From Flavobacteriaceae bacterium (GTDB lineage: Bacteria > Bacteroidota > Bacteroidia > Flavobacteriales > Flavobacteriaceae): a DNA stretch of 60,383 nucleotides. How positions within the stretch are numbered: position 1 is the first letter of the stretch; the number at the start of each line of letters is the position of its first letter. Of this stretch, positions 16,522 to 24,034 are shown piece by piece. The translations under genes were made by a program, and so were the position numbers. The notes under the pieces are model-generated. The model was not told where the DNA came from. It saw only the letters and a list, made by a program, of their open reading frames with translations, and did not search any database. The stretch is from assembly GCA_021151665.1 (NCBI GenBank), contig JAGKWW010000014.1, positions 1 through 60,383 on the forward strand. The letters run 5' to 3'.

Positions 16522-16537
16522 ATTTATAAGTTTACAG

Positions 16538-16903
16538 TTAACGGTTTACAGTTTGAGCAACTTTGCGAATAAGCGCAGCGAGCATCTTTTTAATCTCGTT
16601 AACCTCGGAATTAAGTTTTAAGTAAATTTCTTCATCAATAAAATTGAGATCTTTTGAAACAAGTAAAAGATATTCCAATTCGTGTGCTGATCCCGATGAT
16701 ATGTAAAGATAGCGTATTAATTCTTTTTGAGTTTCGCGGCCGCAACCTTCGGCTATATTTGTGGGTATAGATAATGAAGCCCTGTTTATTTGTGAGATCA
16801 GATTAAACTGTTCGGACTTTGGGAAATTTACAGTTATTTTATAAATGTCGAGAACTAACGCATGTGATTTCTGCCATACGATGTATTTTCTATAGTCGAT
16901 CAT
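16538..16903 (-). CDS. Four-helix-bundle protein of the 23S rRNA intervening-sequence family
   Basis: 121 residues. The start is taken at ATG 16903, giving MIDYRKYIVWQKSHALVLDIYK, the usual N-terminus of the S23/IVP four-helix-bundle family; the longer frame reaches back into hemF. Other marks are ISQINRASLSIPTNIAEGCGR and YLYISSGSAHELEYLL. Function is unknown; members occur inside 23S rRNA insertions or scattered singly. This copy is strikingly AT-rich compared with its neighbours and is enclosed by a 13-bp inverted repeat, so it looks inserted into the heme gene block between hemF and hemB. Confidence 0.88.
   Translation of the reverse strand: MIDYRKYIVWQKSHALVLDIYKITVNFPKSEQFNLISQINRASLSIPTNIAEGCGRETQKELIRYLYISSGSAHELEYLLLVSKDLNFIDEEIYLKLNSEVNEIKKMLAALIRKVAQTVNR
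16541..16553. repeat. Left arm of the 13-bp inverted repeat around the four-helix-bundle gene
   Basis: ACGGTTTACAGTT, exact reverse complement of 16923-16935. It covers the last codons of the four-helix-bundle gene. A partial second copy (GTTTACAGTTA) lies directly to its left. Confidence 0.7.
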
Positions 16904-16922
16904 GTTGTTCGTATTGATGGGG

Positions 16923-16935
16923 AACTGTAAACCGT
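16923..16935. repeat. Right arm of the 13-bp inverted repeat around the four-helix-bundle gene
   Basis: AACTGTAAACCGT, exact reverse complement of 16541-16553, between the hemF stop and the small gene's start. Confidence 0.7.
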
Positions 16936-16938
16936 AAA

Positions 16939-17844
16939 CTAATCTAACCACTCCCTTGGCTCTTTCAAAACCTTCAACAATCTTTCCTCCTCGCTTTCCG
17001 GTTCCGGATGATGGTCATATACCCATTGCACATGGGGAGGCAGGCTCATTAATATACTCTCAATTCGCCCATTGGTCTTCAGGCCGAAGAGCGTGCCTTT
17101 GTCATGAACGAGGTTAAACTCCACATATCGGCCGCGGCGTATCTCCTGCCAGGTACGGTTCTCCGGAGTGAATGGAATATCCTTGCGGCGCTCCACTATC
17201 GGCACGTAAGCATGGACAAAACTATTGCCAACTTCGGTAACGAAATCAAACCACTGATTTATAGAGAAGCTCTCTGACGCTTTGCAACGGTCAAAGAACA
17301 GCCCGCCTATGCCCCGTGCCTCATTGCGATGGGTATTGCGGAAGTATTCATCGCACTGCTTCTTAAACAGCGGATAGAAATCCGGGTCATGCTTATCACA
17401 CGCCGTTTTACACGTTTGATGAAAATGAATCGCATCTTCGTCAAACAGATAATACGGGGTAAGGTCCTGACCGCCGCCAAACCAGCTTTCTACCACGTTT
17501 CCGGCCTTATCATACATTTCAAAATAGCGCCAGTTGGCATGCACTGTGGGGACGAAGGGGTTCTTTGGGTGTATTACCAGACTGAGCCCGCACGCATAAA
17601 AATCAACATCGCCCACGCCAAAGTAAGCCTGCATTGCCTTAGGAAGTGACCCATGTACGGCAGAGATATTCACTCCGCCTTTTTCAAAAACCTCGCCATT
17701 TTCTATAACGCGCGTACGGCCTCCTCCGCCTTCGGGTCGCTCCCAAAGATCCTGGCGGAATTTCGCTTTGCCATCAACCGCCTCAAGTGTTGAGGTAATC
17801 GTGTCCTGCAGGTTCTGTATGTAGGCAAAAAATCTATCTTTCAT
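16939..17844 (-). CDS. hemF: Oxygen-dependent coproporphyrinogen III oxidase
   Basis: 301 residues, the usual length. It converts coproporphyrinogen III to protoporphyrinogen IX with O2, in the cytosol. Signature stretches are FGGGQDLTPYYLFDEDA, HRNEARGIGGLFFD and WQEIRRGRYVEFNLVHDKGT. Use of the O2-dependent enzyme indicates an aerobic lifestyle; a hemN copy is not in this window. It follows a small unknown gene by four bases in the minus-strand heme block. Confidence 0.96.
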   Translation of the reverse strand: MKDRFFAYIQNLQDTITSTLEAVDGKAKFRQDLWERPEGGGGRTRVIENGEVFEKGGVNISAVHGSLPKAMQAYFGVGDVDFYACGLSLVIHPKNPFVPTVHANWRYFEMYDKAGNVVESWFGGGQDLTPYYLFDEDAIHFHQTCKTACDKHDPDFYPLFKKQCDEYFRNTHRNEARGIGGLFFDRCKASESFSINQWFDFVTEVGNSFVHAYVPIVERRKDIPFTPENRTWQEIRRGRYVEFNLVHDKGTLFGLKTNGRIESILMSLPPHVQWVYDHHPEPESEEERLLKVLKEPREWLD

Positions 17845-17848
17845 AATC

Positions 17849-18223
17849 TTATTTTGACTGGCTCAGGGAATTCACCTTCGCGATGATCTCAAAAGAGAAC
17901 AACCGGCTCTCTTTCTGGATGAAGTTGTACAATGCAATGGCCTTTTCTTTCAACGATTCCAATCCCGGCCTTTTGCTAAGTTCGGCCAATACATCCGCCA
18001 CCTGTTCCATATTTGGCCAGTCCAGATGATTATCGGCCAGGTGTTTGTTGATCGTATCGGAATCCGTTTCCAACAGCTTAGCGCGAGAAAGCCCAAGCTC
18101 TTCCAAAAGTAGTTCGATATCCTCATCGTTGCCGCCAGTTACCAAAGTAAGGGCAATAAGCTTTTTGAGCAGGTTGTTGATCCGCTCATTATTCTCATCC
18201 CGGTATCCGAAGCTTAGTGGCAT
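17849..18223 (-). CDS. Unknown protein in the heme biosynthesis block
   Basis: 124 residues, no signal peptide or membrane helix, predicted mostly helical, acidic. Visible stretches are FGYRDENNERINNLLKKLIA, TGGNDEDIELLLEELGLSRA and QKESRLFSFEIIAKVNSLSQ. I do not recognise a family. It lies four bases upstream of hemF and downstream of hemE, so a role in heme synthesis or as an accessory factor is possible by context only. Confidence 0.75.
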   Translation of the reverse strand: MPLSFGYRDENNERINNLLKKLIALTLVTGGNDEDIELLLEELGLSRAKLLETDSDTINKHLADNHLDWPNMEQVADVLAELSKRPGLESLKEKAIALYNFIQKESRLFSFEIIAKVNSLSQSK

Positions 18224-18234
18224 ATAATAAGGTT

Positions 18235-18352
18235 AGTGTTCAGTATCCTGTGTTCAGTGTTCAGTGTTCAGTGTTCAGCGTTCAGTACTCAGTATTCAGT
18301 ATTCAGTATCCGGTGGTCGCTGAACACTGTCAACTGTTAACTGTCAACTATA
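18235..18352. repeat. Tandem heptamer array (CAGTGTT-type) between hemE and the unknown gene
   Basis: About eleven head-to-tail near-copies of the 7-base unit GTGTTCA/GTATTCA occupy about 18235-18310, then inverted and related units (TGAACACTG, AACTGTTAACTGTCAACT) reach 18352. The left array and the right inverted unit can fold into a long imperfect hairpin. The same heptamer forms the inverted repeat at 7424-7477. No gene is in this gap. Confidence 0.85.
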
Positions 18353-18357
18353 AACGT

Positions 18358-19386
18358 TTAGCTCTTGTACTCCTTCACCGCATCAATAAATGCTTTGGCA
18401 TGGTCTACCGGAATGTTAGGCAGGATGCCGTGGCCAAGATTCACGATGTAATTGTCTTTGCCGAACTCATCGATCATCTGGTGCACCATTTTCTTAATGA
18501 CAGGTATCGGCGAAAGCAGCCTGCTCGGGTCGAAGTTGCCCTGCAGCGTAATATTCCCGCCGGTAAGGTAACGCGCATTGCGTGGTGAGCAGGTCCAGTC
18601 TACACCCAGTGCCGATGCTTTGCTTTGTGCCATGTCACCCAGTGCAAACCAGCAGCCTTTACCAAACACGATAACGTGTGTTTCGGGTGCCAGCGCCTCT
18701 GTGATCTGGTTGATATATTTCCAGGAGAATTCTTTATAGTCTTCCGGCGAAAGCATACCGCCCCAGCTGTCGAATATCTGTACCGCATTGACACCCGCCT
18801 TCACCTTTTCTTTCAGGTAAGCGATGGTTGTATCTGTTATTTTCTGCAAAAGCGCATGCGCTGCTTCCGGCTGCGAAAAGCAGAAGCCTTTGGCCGTATC
18901 AAAACTTTTCGAGCCCTTGCCTTCTACGGCGTAGCAGAATATTGTCCATGGCGAACCGGCAAAGCCGATCAGCGGCACTTCGTCATTCAGCATCTCCTTG
19001 GTCAGTTTGATGGCATCCATCACATAGCCTAAAGATTCATGGATGTCCGGTATGCGCACCTGTTCCACATCCTGCGCTGAACGTATCGGGTTGGGAAGGA
19101 AAGGGCCCACGCTTTCTTTCATCAGTACCTCGATGCCCATCGCCTGCGGTACCACCAGTATATCCGAAAATAAAATGGCAGCATCCGGCTTTACGATACG
19201 TATTGGCTGAACTGTAATTTCGGCGGCCAGTTCCGGCGTCTGGCAACGCGTAAAGAAATCGTATTTATCGCGCAATGCACGGAATTCCGGCAGGTATCTG
19301 CCTGCCTGGCGCATCATCCATACCGGTGGGCGCTCTACAGTTTCATTGCGCAGGGCTTTTAAAAGGAGGTCGTTTTTTAAGGTCAT
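18358..19386 (-). CDS. hemE: Uroporphyrinogen III decarboxylase
   Basis: 342 residues, normal length. It removes four carboxyl groups from uroporphyrinogen III in the cytosol. The N-terminal signature PPVWMMRQAGRYLPEFR and the catalytic Asp in AILFSDILVVPQAMG are intact, as is the C-terminal GNFDPSRLL and LGHGILPNIPVDHA. It is separated from hemD by an inserted RAYT gene with flanking palindromes, and from the next gene by a heptamer array, so the original operon has been opened up on both sides. Confidence 0.96.
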   Translation of the reverse strand: MTLKNDLLLKALRNETVERPPVWMMRQAGRYLPEFRALRDKYDFFTRCQTPELAAEITVQPIRIVKPDAAILFSDILVVPQAMGIEVLMKESVGPFLPNPIRSAQDVEQVRIPDIHESLGYVMDAIKLTKEMLNDEVPLIGFAGSPWTIFCYAVEGKGSKSFDTAKGFCFSQPEAAHALLQKITDTTIAYLKEKVKAGVNAVQIFDSWGGMLSPEDYKEFSWKYINQITEALAPETHVIVFGKGCWFALGDMAQSKASALGVDWTCSPRNARYLTGGNITLQGNFDPSRLLSPIPVIKKMVHQMIDEFGKDNYIVNLGHGILPNIPVDHAKAFIDAVKEYKS

Positions 19387-19406
19387 ATTTTTAAATTAAG
19401 CCAAAT

Positions 19407-19436
19407 CCTGCAAGGTCTTCAAGACCTTGTAGGTAT
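19407..19436. repeat. REP-like palindrome, left of the RAYT gene
   Basis: CCTGCAAGGTC-TTCAA-GACCTTGTAGG is an 11-bp stem with one mismatch and a 5-base loop, followed by TAT. It is repeated, inverted, at 19999-20028 on the other side of the transposase gene. Confidence 0.88.
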
Positions 19437-19438
19437 AG

Positions 19439-19990
19439 CTATTCTAGTTTATATTTTTCATCTATAACATCTTTCTTCTGATCATGTATAAAAATAAAGT
19501 TGTCCAGAGAGCCAAAAAGATTGACAACTTCCTGCCTATTAATCTTTGTTGGTCGATCGTTTAAAAAAGACTTATAAGACGAATATGGAAAAGATTTAAA
19601 ATCAATCCCAAAATGATGAAGAGGATTGAGATGAATATAAACAATTAAATGTTTAAGGTAATCTTCGCTACTAATTTTAATTCTTCTAAAATGTTTTTCA
19701 AACAAACTTCCAGTCCGGTTATTGGCCTTATTAAATGCTTTCGCGTAAGCATTAAAAAAGTTGGATAGCCTCTGGGTTACTTTATCTCCATCATCGTTTA
19801 ATTGTATCAACAAATGATAATGATTATCCATCAGACAATATGAATACACAGAGGCGACATCAACAACATAATTACCAAGCAGCTTGAGAAAATATTGCTT
19901 GTTCTCACTGCTCACAAAAATATTCTCGCCATTTATTCCGCGGTTATAAATGTGGTAAAAAGAATCTTTATGTAATTTTTCCAGTTTCAA
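19439..19990 (-). mobile_element. REP-associated tyrosine transposase (RAYT, Y1_Tnp/IS200-like)
   Basis: 183-residue single-stranded-DNA endonuclease of the HUH family. The HUH-type motif is MDNHYHLLIQ and the catalytic Tyr is in LIVYIHLNP, within a typical RAYT frame starting FYHIYNRGINGENIF and including GSLFEKHFRRIKI. It uses a TTG start. The gene is far more AT-rich (near 25 percent G+C in places) than the flanking heme genes and lies exactly between two mirror-image palindromes, which RAYT enzymes are known to bind and mobilise. The gene looks intact. The unit interrupts the hemD-hemE junction. Confidence 0.92.
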
Positions 19991-19998
19991 TTTTTCTC

Positions 19999-20028
19999 AT
20001 ACCTACAAGGTCAGTAAGACCTTGCAGG
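19999..20028. repeat. REP-like palindrome, right of the RAYT gene, containing the hemD stop
   Basis: ATACCTACAAGGTC-AGTAA-GACCTTGCAGG is the inverted counterpart of 19407-19436, differing only in the loop. The hemD stop codon (20011-20013, minus strand) and its last codons lie inside this palindrome. Confidence 0.88.
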
Positions 20029-20694
20029 AGTATCTTTATAATAATTAATACACTTTACAATAACATTTTCAACGCCGGGCTTTGCGGCTACTACGATCTT
20101 TTCTGTCTTACCTGTCAAAGCCTCAGCGGTTGTGGTGCCAATACAGAAACAGGTTGTGGAGCCGATTTCATTCAACTGTAAAAAGCTTTCCACCCCCGAA
20201 GGACTGAAAAACAGCACAGCATCTGCTTCATTATTTACTTTTACCGGCGTAAGTGCGGTTTCGTACGCCTGTATTTCGTTCAAAATTATACCCGCGTCAC
20301 CTAATGCTTTTGGCAGGGTTTCCCGCCGCAGGTTGCCGCTGAAGAACGTAAATTGTTCCGCTGCATATCCTGTTATTATTTGCGTGGCCAGCTCTTCTGC
20401 ATATTCTGCGAAGGCTGCAACGCTAAAGCCGGCCTCTTCTATTGTATCTTTTGTCTTGCCGCCAACGCAAAAAACAGAATGTTTTTTATACCTACCTGCA
20501 TCCTCGTGTTGCAAAAAACTTTTAAACGCGTTCTGGCTGGTAAAGATAAGGTTAGGGTGTATGCCAACGCGCTGAAATTCCTTTGGACGGATGGTAATGA
20601 AATCAGCTTCTACTACGGCAAATCCGGCATTAAGTAGAAACTGCCGTTGGTTGGGCTGCAGCTTTTTGGTGGAAAGCACACGCACCCCTCCCAT
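20011..20694 (-). CDS. hemD: Uroporphyrinogen III synthase
   Basis: 227 residues from ATG 20694, which overlaps the hemC stop by one base (TAATG); the longer frame lies in hemC. It closes hydroxymethylbilane into uroporphyrinogen III. The fold is recognised from VRVLSTKKLQPNQRQFL, LIFTSQNAFKSFL, AVLFFSPSGVESFL and TTCFCIGTTTAEAL. The sequence family is very divergent, so position between hemC and hemE is important support. The last residues, TPARSY, are read from the RAYT-associated palindrome, so the native C-terminus was probably altered by the insertion. Confidence 0.92.
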   Translation of the reverse strand: MGGVRVLSTKKLQPNQRQFLLNAGFAVVEADFITIRPKEFQRVGIHPNLIFTSQNAFKSFLQHEDAGRYKKHSVFCVGGKTKDTIEEAGFSVAAFAEYAEELATQIITGYAAEQFTFFSGNLRRETLPKALGDAGIILNEIQAYETALTPVKVNNEADAVLFFSPSGVESFLQLNEIGSTTCFCIGTTTAEALTGKTEKIVVAAKPGVENVIVKCINYYKDTPARSY

Positions 20695-21644
20695 TATTTT
20701 TTCAAGGTTTTCCGGATATTTTCCATTAATGCCACCCCGCCGTTGTTCAAAATATTTTCGGCACATTCGCGTCCGGCGCTCATATAATCATCGCCCGCAG
20801 GGATCACCTTTTCAATATGAAGCCTTTCCTTTCCATCAATAGACAGTAAAACACCTTCAAAACGTATATTTCCGTCTATAAAGGTTGCACTTGCGCCAAT
20901 TGGGGCTGTACAGCCGCCTTCGAGTGTGCGCAGGAACTGGCGTTCTATATGTGTTGCTATTTCGGTTTCTTTATGGTTGAGTTTTGCGAGCGCTTCACGG
21001 CAATACTCGTCGTTTTCCATGGCTACGGCAAGCATAGCGCCTTGTGCCGGAGCGGGAATCATCCAGTAGAGCGTTTCGTAAAAGCCATCAAAATTGGGTG
21101 CCTGAATTTTATCCCCACTAACAAAGCCGAGCCGGTCGAGCCCAGCGGCGGCAAATATCGCACCATCCCAGGGGTTGTCGTTTAGCTTTTGTAGCCTCGT
21201 ATTCACATTGCCCCGCAGGTCGGTTACCGTGTGATTAGGGTAGCGGTTCAGCCACTGTGCCTGCCGGCGAAGGCTGCCTGTGGCAATGGTACCGGGCGAT
21301 TCAAGAAAATCAAGGATGCCCTTGTGTACCAGGATGTCAGTTTCGGCTGCGCGTTGCAGCACTGCTCCCTGAACGATACCTTTAGGCAGGGCGGTAGGCA
21401 CATCTTTCATAGAATGCACCGCGATATCCACCTCGCCTTTTATCATGGCAACATCGAGGGTTTTTGTAAAAATACCGGTAATGCCCAGTTCATACAACGG
21501 CACATCGAGTATCACATCGCCTGCCGACTTTACCGCCACGATCTCCGTTTCATAACCGAGCGCGTTCAGCTGGCTTTGAACGGTATGTGCCTGCCATAGG
21601 GCAAGCTGGCTGTCGCGGGTGCCTATTCGTATGGCCCTGCTCAT
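20694..21644 (-). CDS. hemC: Porphobilinogen deaminase (hydroxymethylbilane synthase)
   Basis: 316 residues, normal length. It polymerises four porphobilinogens in the cytosol. IRIGTRDSQLALWQA marks the N-terminus, VHSMKDVPT holds catalytic residues, and Cys245 in LEGGCTAPIGA binds the dipyrromethane cofactor. It overlaps hemA by four bases (ATGA) and hemD by one, so hemA-hemC-hemD are tightly coupled. Confidence 0.97.
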   Translation of the reverse strand: MSRAIRIGTRDSQLALWQAHTVQSQLNALGYETEIVAVKSAGDVILDVPLYELGITGIFTKTLDVAMIKGEVDIAVHSMKDVPTALPKGIVQGAVLQRAAETDILVHKGILDFLESPGTIATGSLRRQAQWLNRYPNHTVTDLRGNVNTRLQKLNDNPWDGAIFAAAGLDRLGFVSGDKIQAPNFDGFYETLYWMIPAPAQGAMLAVAMENDEYCREALAKLNHKETEIATHIERQFLRTLEGGCTAPIGASATFIDGNIRFEGVLLSIDGKERLHIEKVIPAGDDYMSAGRECAENILNNGGVALMENIRKTLKK

Positions 21645-22900
21645 CGGGTGGCTGTAGTTTCAATTTGAAATACCTTCTCTATCCATTCGATGCTTTCGTC
21701 TACCATAGTATCGCGGTCTTTCAGGTGATTTGCAAAGTGGGTAGTTATCTTATGAATGATGCGCTGGCTGATGATCTCAGCCTGCTCTTCATCAAAATTG
21801 CTTATTTTTTTTCGCTGGAAGCTAAGCTCGGTATCTTTTATAGAGTTGAGCTTTTCTTTAAGCGCATTGATGGTAGGTGCAAATTTGCGGGCATTCATCC
21901 AGTCGGTAAACTCCTCTAGCAGTTCGGCAATAATGGCCTCTGCCGCAGGGATATGCTTTTTGCGGTTCTCAAGTGTTTCGTCGGTCATCCGGGAAAGGTC
22001 GTCCATATGCACCACAGTTACGCCCTCGAGTTCCTTCACGTTATCATGAACGTTTTTCGGGATAGAAAGATCCAGTATCAGCAGGGGCTTGTTCAGCACC
22101 AGTATGTCTTTGTCTATCGTGGGGGTTTGTGCACCTGTAGCCACTACCAGTATATCTGCCGAAGGGATTTCCAGCGGAAGCACATCATAATCTTTTACGA
22201 TGAGGTTGAACTTTCCGGCAATCTTTTCGGCTTTATCGCGCGTACGGTTGATAAGGGTAATGTGGTTGTTGCGGGTATGCTTTACCAGGTTCTCGCAGGT
22301 ATTGCGGCCTATTTTGCCGGTACCGAAGAGCAGGATATTCTTATTCTGGATATCGGCTACATTGTTCATGATGTACTGCACCGATGCAAAAGAAACGGAT
22401 GTAGCGCCCGAGCTAAGCTCCGTTTCGTTCTTGATGCGGCGGCTTGCCTGTATCACGCAGTTAACAAGCCTTTCAAGGAAGGCATTGGCCATACCAAGGT
22501 TCTTAGACTCGATAAAGCCGGTCTTGATCTGGCTGATAATTTCGAAGTCGCCCAATATCTGGCTGTCGAGCCCCGTCCCTACGCGGAACATGTGGTCTAT
22601 CGCCTCATTATTTTTATATACGAAAGCCACGCGCTGAAACTCTTCAACGGTGCCCTGGCTGTTATCGCAAAGCAGTTTGATAAGCTGAAACGGGTGTTGA
22701 GCAAAGCCGTAGATCTCTGTCCTGTTGCAGGTAGAAACTACAATAAGGCTCCCAAGGCCTTCGTTCTTAGCCTGGTGCAATACGTTCAATTTCGCTTCGG
22801 GGCTAAGACTGAACTTCCCCCTCGTCTCGGCATCTGCCTTCCTGTAACTTAATCCAACAGCATAAAAGTACTGATGCCTCGACGCGTTATGATTCTCCAT
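21641..22900 (-). CDS. hemA: Glutamyl-tRNA reductase
   Basis: 419 residues. First committed step of the C5 heme pathway: it reduces glutamyl-tRNA to glutamate-1-semialdehyde. The nucleophile Cys58 lies in VVSTCNRTEIYG; the NADPH domain has LFGTGKIGRNTC; the C-terminal dimerisation helix is complete. The partner hemL is not in this window. It starts the minus-strand heme block and is divergent from an AraC-type regulator, with a shared 194-base control region. A -7 box at 22928-22935 serves it. Confidence 0.96.
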   Translation of the reverse strand: MENHNASRHQYFYAVGLSYRKADAETRGKFSLSPEAKLNVLHQAKNEGLGSLIVVSTCNRTEIYGFAQHPFQLIKLLCDNSQGTVEEFQRVAFVYKNNEAIDHMFRVGTGLDSQILGDFEIISQIKTGFIESKNLGMANAFLERLVNCVIQASRRIKNETELSSGATSVSFASVQYIMNNVADIQNKNILLFGTGKIGRNTCENLVKHTRNNHITLINRTRDKAEKIAGKFNLIVKDYDVLPLEIPSADILVVATGAQTPTIDKDILVLNKPLLILDLSIPKNVHDNVKELEGVTVVHMDDLSRMTDETLENRKKHIPAAEAIIAELLEEFTDWMNARKFAPTINALKEKLNSIKDTELSFQRKKISNFDEEQAEIISQRIIHKITTHFANHLKDRDTMVDESIEWIEKVFQIETTATR

Positions 22901-22927
22901 AAGTACTCACTTTTCCTAAAAGTTTCA

Positions 22928-22935
22928 CAAAATTA
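22928..22935 (-). promoter_or_regulatory. -7 box for hemA
   Basis: TAATTTTG on the minus strand, matching TAnnTTTG, 27 bases before the hemA ATG. No good upstream TTG was found. Confidence 0.5.
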
Positions 22936-23029
22936 AAATGAACGTTTGTTAAAAAGTAACGCTAAAAGTTCTTTTTGTGTCGCTGTCGGAGATTTTGGCC
23001 TTAAATTCGCCCTATCTTGAGAAATAAAG

Positions 23030-23037
23030 TAAATTTG
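23030..23037 (+). promoter_or_regulatory. -7 box for the AraC-type regulator gene
   Basis: TAAATTTG, matching TAnnTTTG, between hemA and the regulator gene, pointing to the regulator. The palindrome at 23068 would then lie in the early transcribed region. Confidence 0.5.
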
Positions 23038-23067
23038 CAATAATATCAGGCGTTTGCAGACTGTTTG

Positions 23068-23084
23068 TTTAGAACTGTTCTAAA
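23068..23084. promoter_or_regulatory. Perfect 17-base palindrome, candidate operator of the heme region
   Basis: TTTAGAAC-T-GTTCTAAA sits 10 bases before the regulator's GTG start. Its right half with the following bases, CTGTTCTAAATAAA (23075-23088), recurs exactly in the feoA leader (41442-41455, other strand). This links the regulator of the heme block with ferrous iron uptake. The binding protein is not known; a DtxR- or Fur-type iron regulator is a reasonable guess. Confidence 0.65.
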
Positions 23085-23094
23085 TAAATAAATT

Positions 23095-24003
23095 GTGGTT
23101 AACATTTCTTTAACTATAAAAAATATCGCTATGGGTGCCGTTGAGGAAATTAAGATTGAAGACGATTTTTTTGTACTCCGCTTTCAGAATGACAGCGATG
23201 AAGTGTCGCGTTTTGAGCGGGGCGTAAACGCCGAGATGATACAATTTCATTTCGGAGTGAAAGGCCGGGCTAAGTTCGTCTTTAATGAAGGGCGCTACGC
23301 GTTAGACCTGAAAGAGGAAGTGTCGTTGTTTTTATTCAACCCGCAGAAAGAGCTTCCGGTACACCTGGAGATTGCTCCGCACAGCTGGGTGCTAACCGTG
23401 CTGATATCGATAAAAAAATTCCACAGCTTCTTTTCCGATGAGGCCGATTACATACCGTTCCTCAGCGAGGAGAACCGTGATAAAAAATATTACAAAGACG
23501 ACAGGATCAACCCGAGCATGACCATTGTACTCAGCCAGCTGTTTCACTTCAACCTGCATCCGAGCATTAAAAAACTCTATTTTAAAGGGAAGGTGTATGA
23601 GCTGCTGAGCCACTACTTTAACCGTGCAGAAGATCCTAATGCCGAGCAGTGCCCGTTCCTGATAGATGAAGATAACGTGATCAAGATACGCCGCGCAAAG
23701 GAGATCGTGATCGCCAATATGGCCGAGCCGCCGGGCCTGCAGGAACTGGCCGACCAGGTGGGCATCAACCTGAAAAAATTAAAGATCGGGTTCCGCCAGA
23801 TCTATGGCGACAGTGTGTACAGCTTCCTGTTTGACTATAAAATGGAGTACGCGCGAAAGCTGCTGGACAGCGGATCGTATAACGTGAATGAGGTAGGCCT
23901 GCGCATAGGATACAGTACCGCCAGCCATTTTATCGCGGCATTCAAAAAGAAATTCGGCACTACGCCAAAGAAATATTTAATGAGCATTAACGCAAATGTA
24001 TAA
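23095..24003 (+). CDS. AraC-family transcriptional regulator between hemA and hemH
   Basis: 302 residues. The C-terminal ~100 residues hold the two AraC helix-turn-helix motifs (LQELADQVGINLKKLKIGF and VNEVGLRIGYSTASHFIAAF, then FKKKFGTTPKKY). The N-terminal domain is a cupin-like sensor without recognised ligand residues. GTG at 23095 or ATG at 23131 may be the start; the GTG lies close behind a perfect palindrome. The gene is divergent from hemA and precedes hemH by 31 bases, so control of heme genes is likely by context, not shown. Confidence 0.9.
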   Translation: MVNISLTIKNIAMGAVEEIKIEDDFFVLRFQNDSDEVSRFERGVNAEMIQFHFGVKGRAKFVFNEGRYALDLKEEVSLFLFNPQKELPVHLEIAPHSWVLTVLISIKKFHSFFSDEADYIPFLSEENRDKKYYKDDRINPSMTIVLSQLFHFNLHPSIKKLYFKGKVYELLSHYFNRAEDPNAEQCPFLIDEDNVIKIRRAKEIVIANMAEPPGLQELADQVGINLKKLKIGFRQIYGDSVYSFLFDYKMEYARKLLDSGSYNVNEVGLRIGYSTASHFIAAFKKKFGTTPKKYLMSINANV

Positions 24004-24034
24004 GCGCTTCTGTGAAGTGTAACAGATAATCAAT

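Noticed and set aside
18235..18352. CRISPR array
   Set aside because: Repeat unit is only seven bases with no spacers and no cas genes nearby.
21953..22852. 299-codon plus-strand frame opposite hemA
   Set aside because: Antisense to hemA, no start context, no family.
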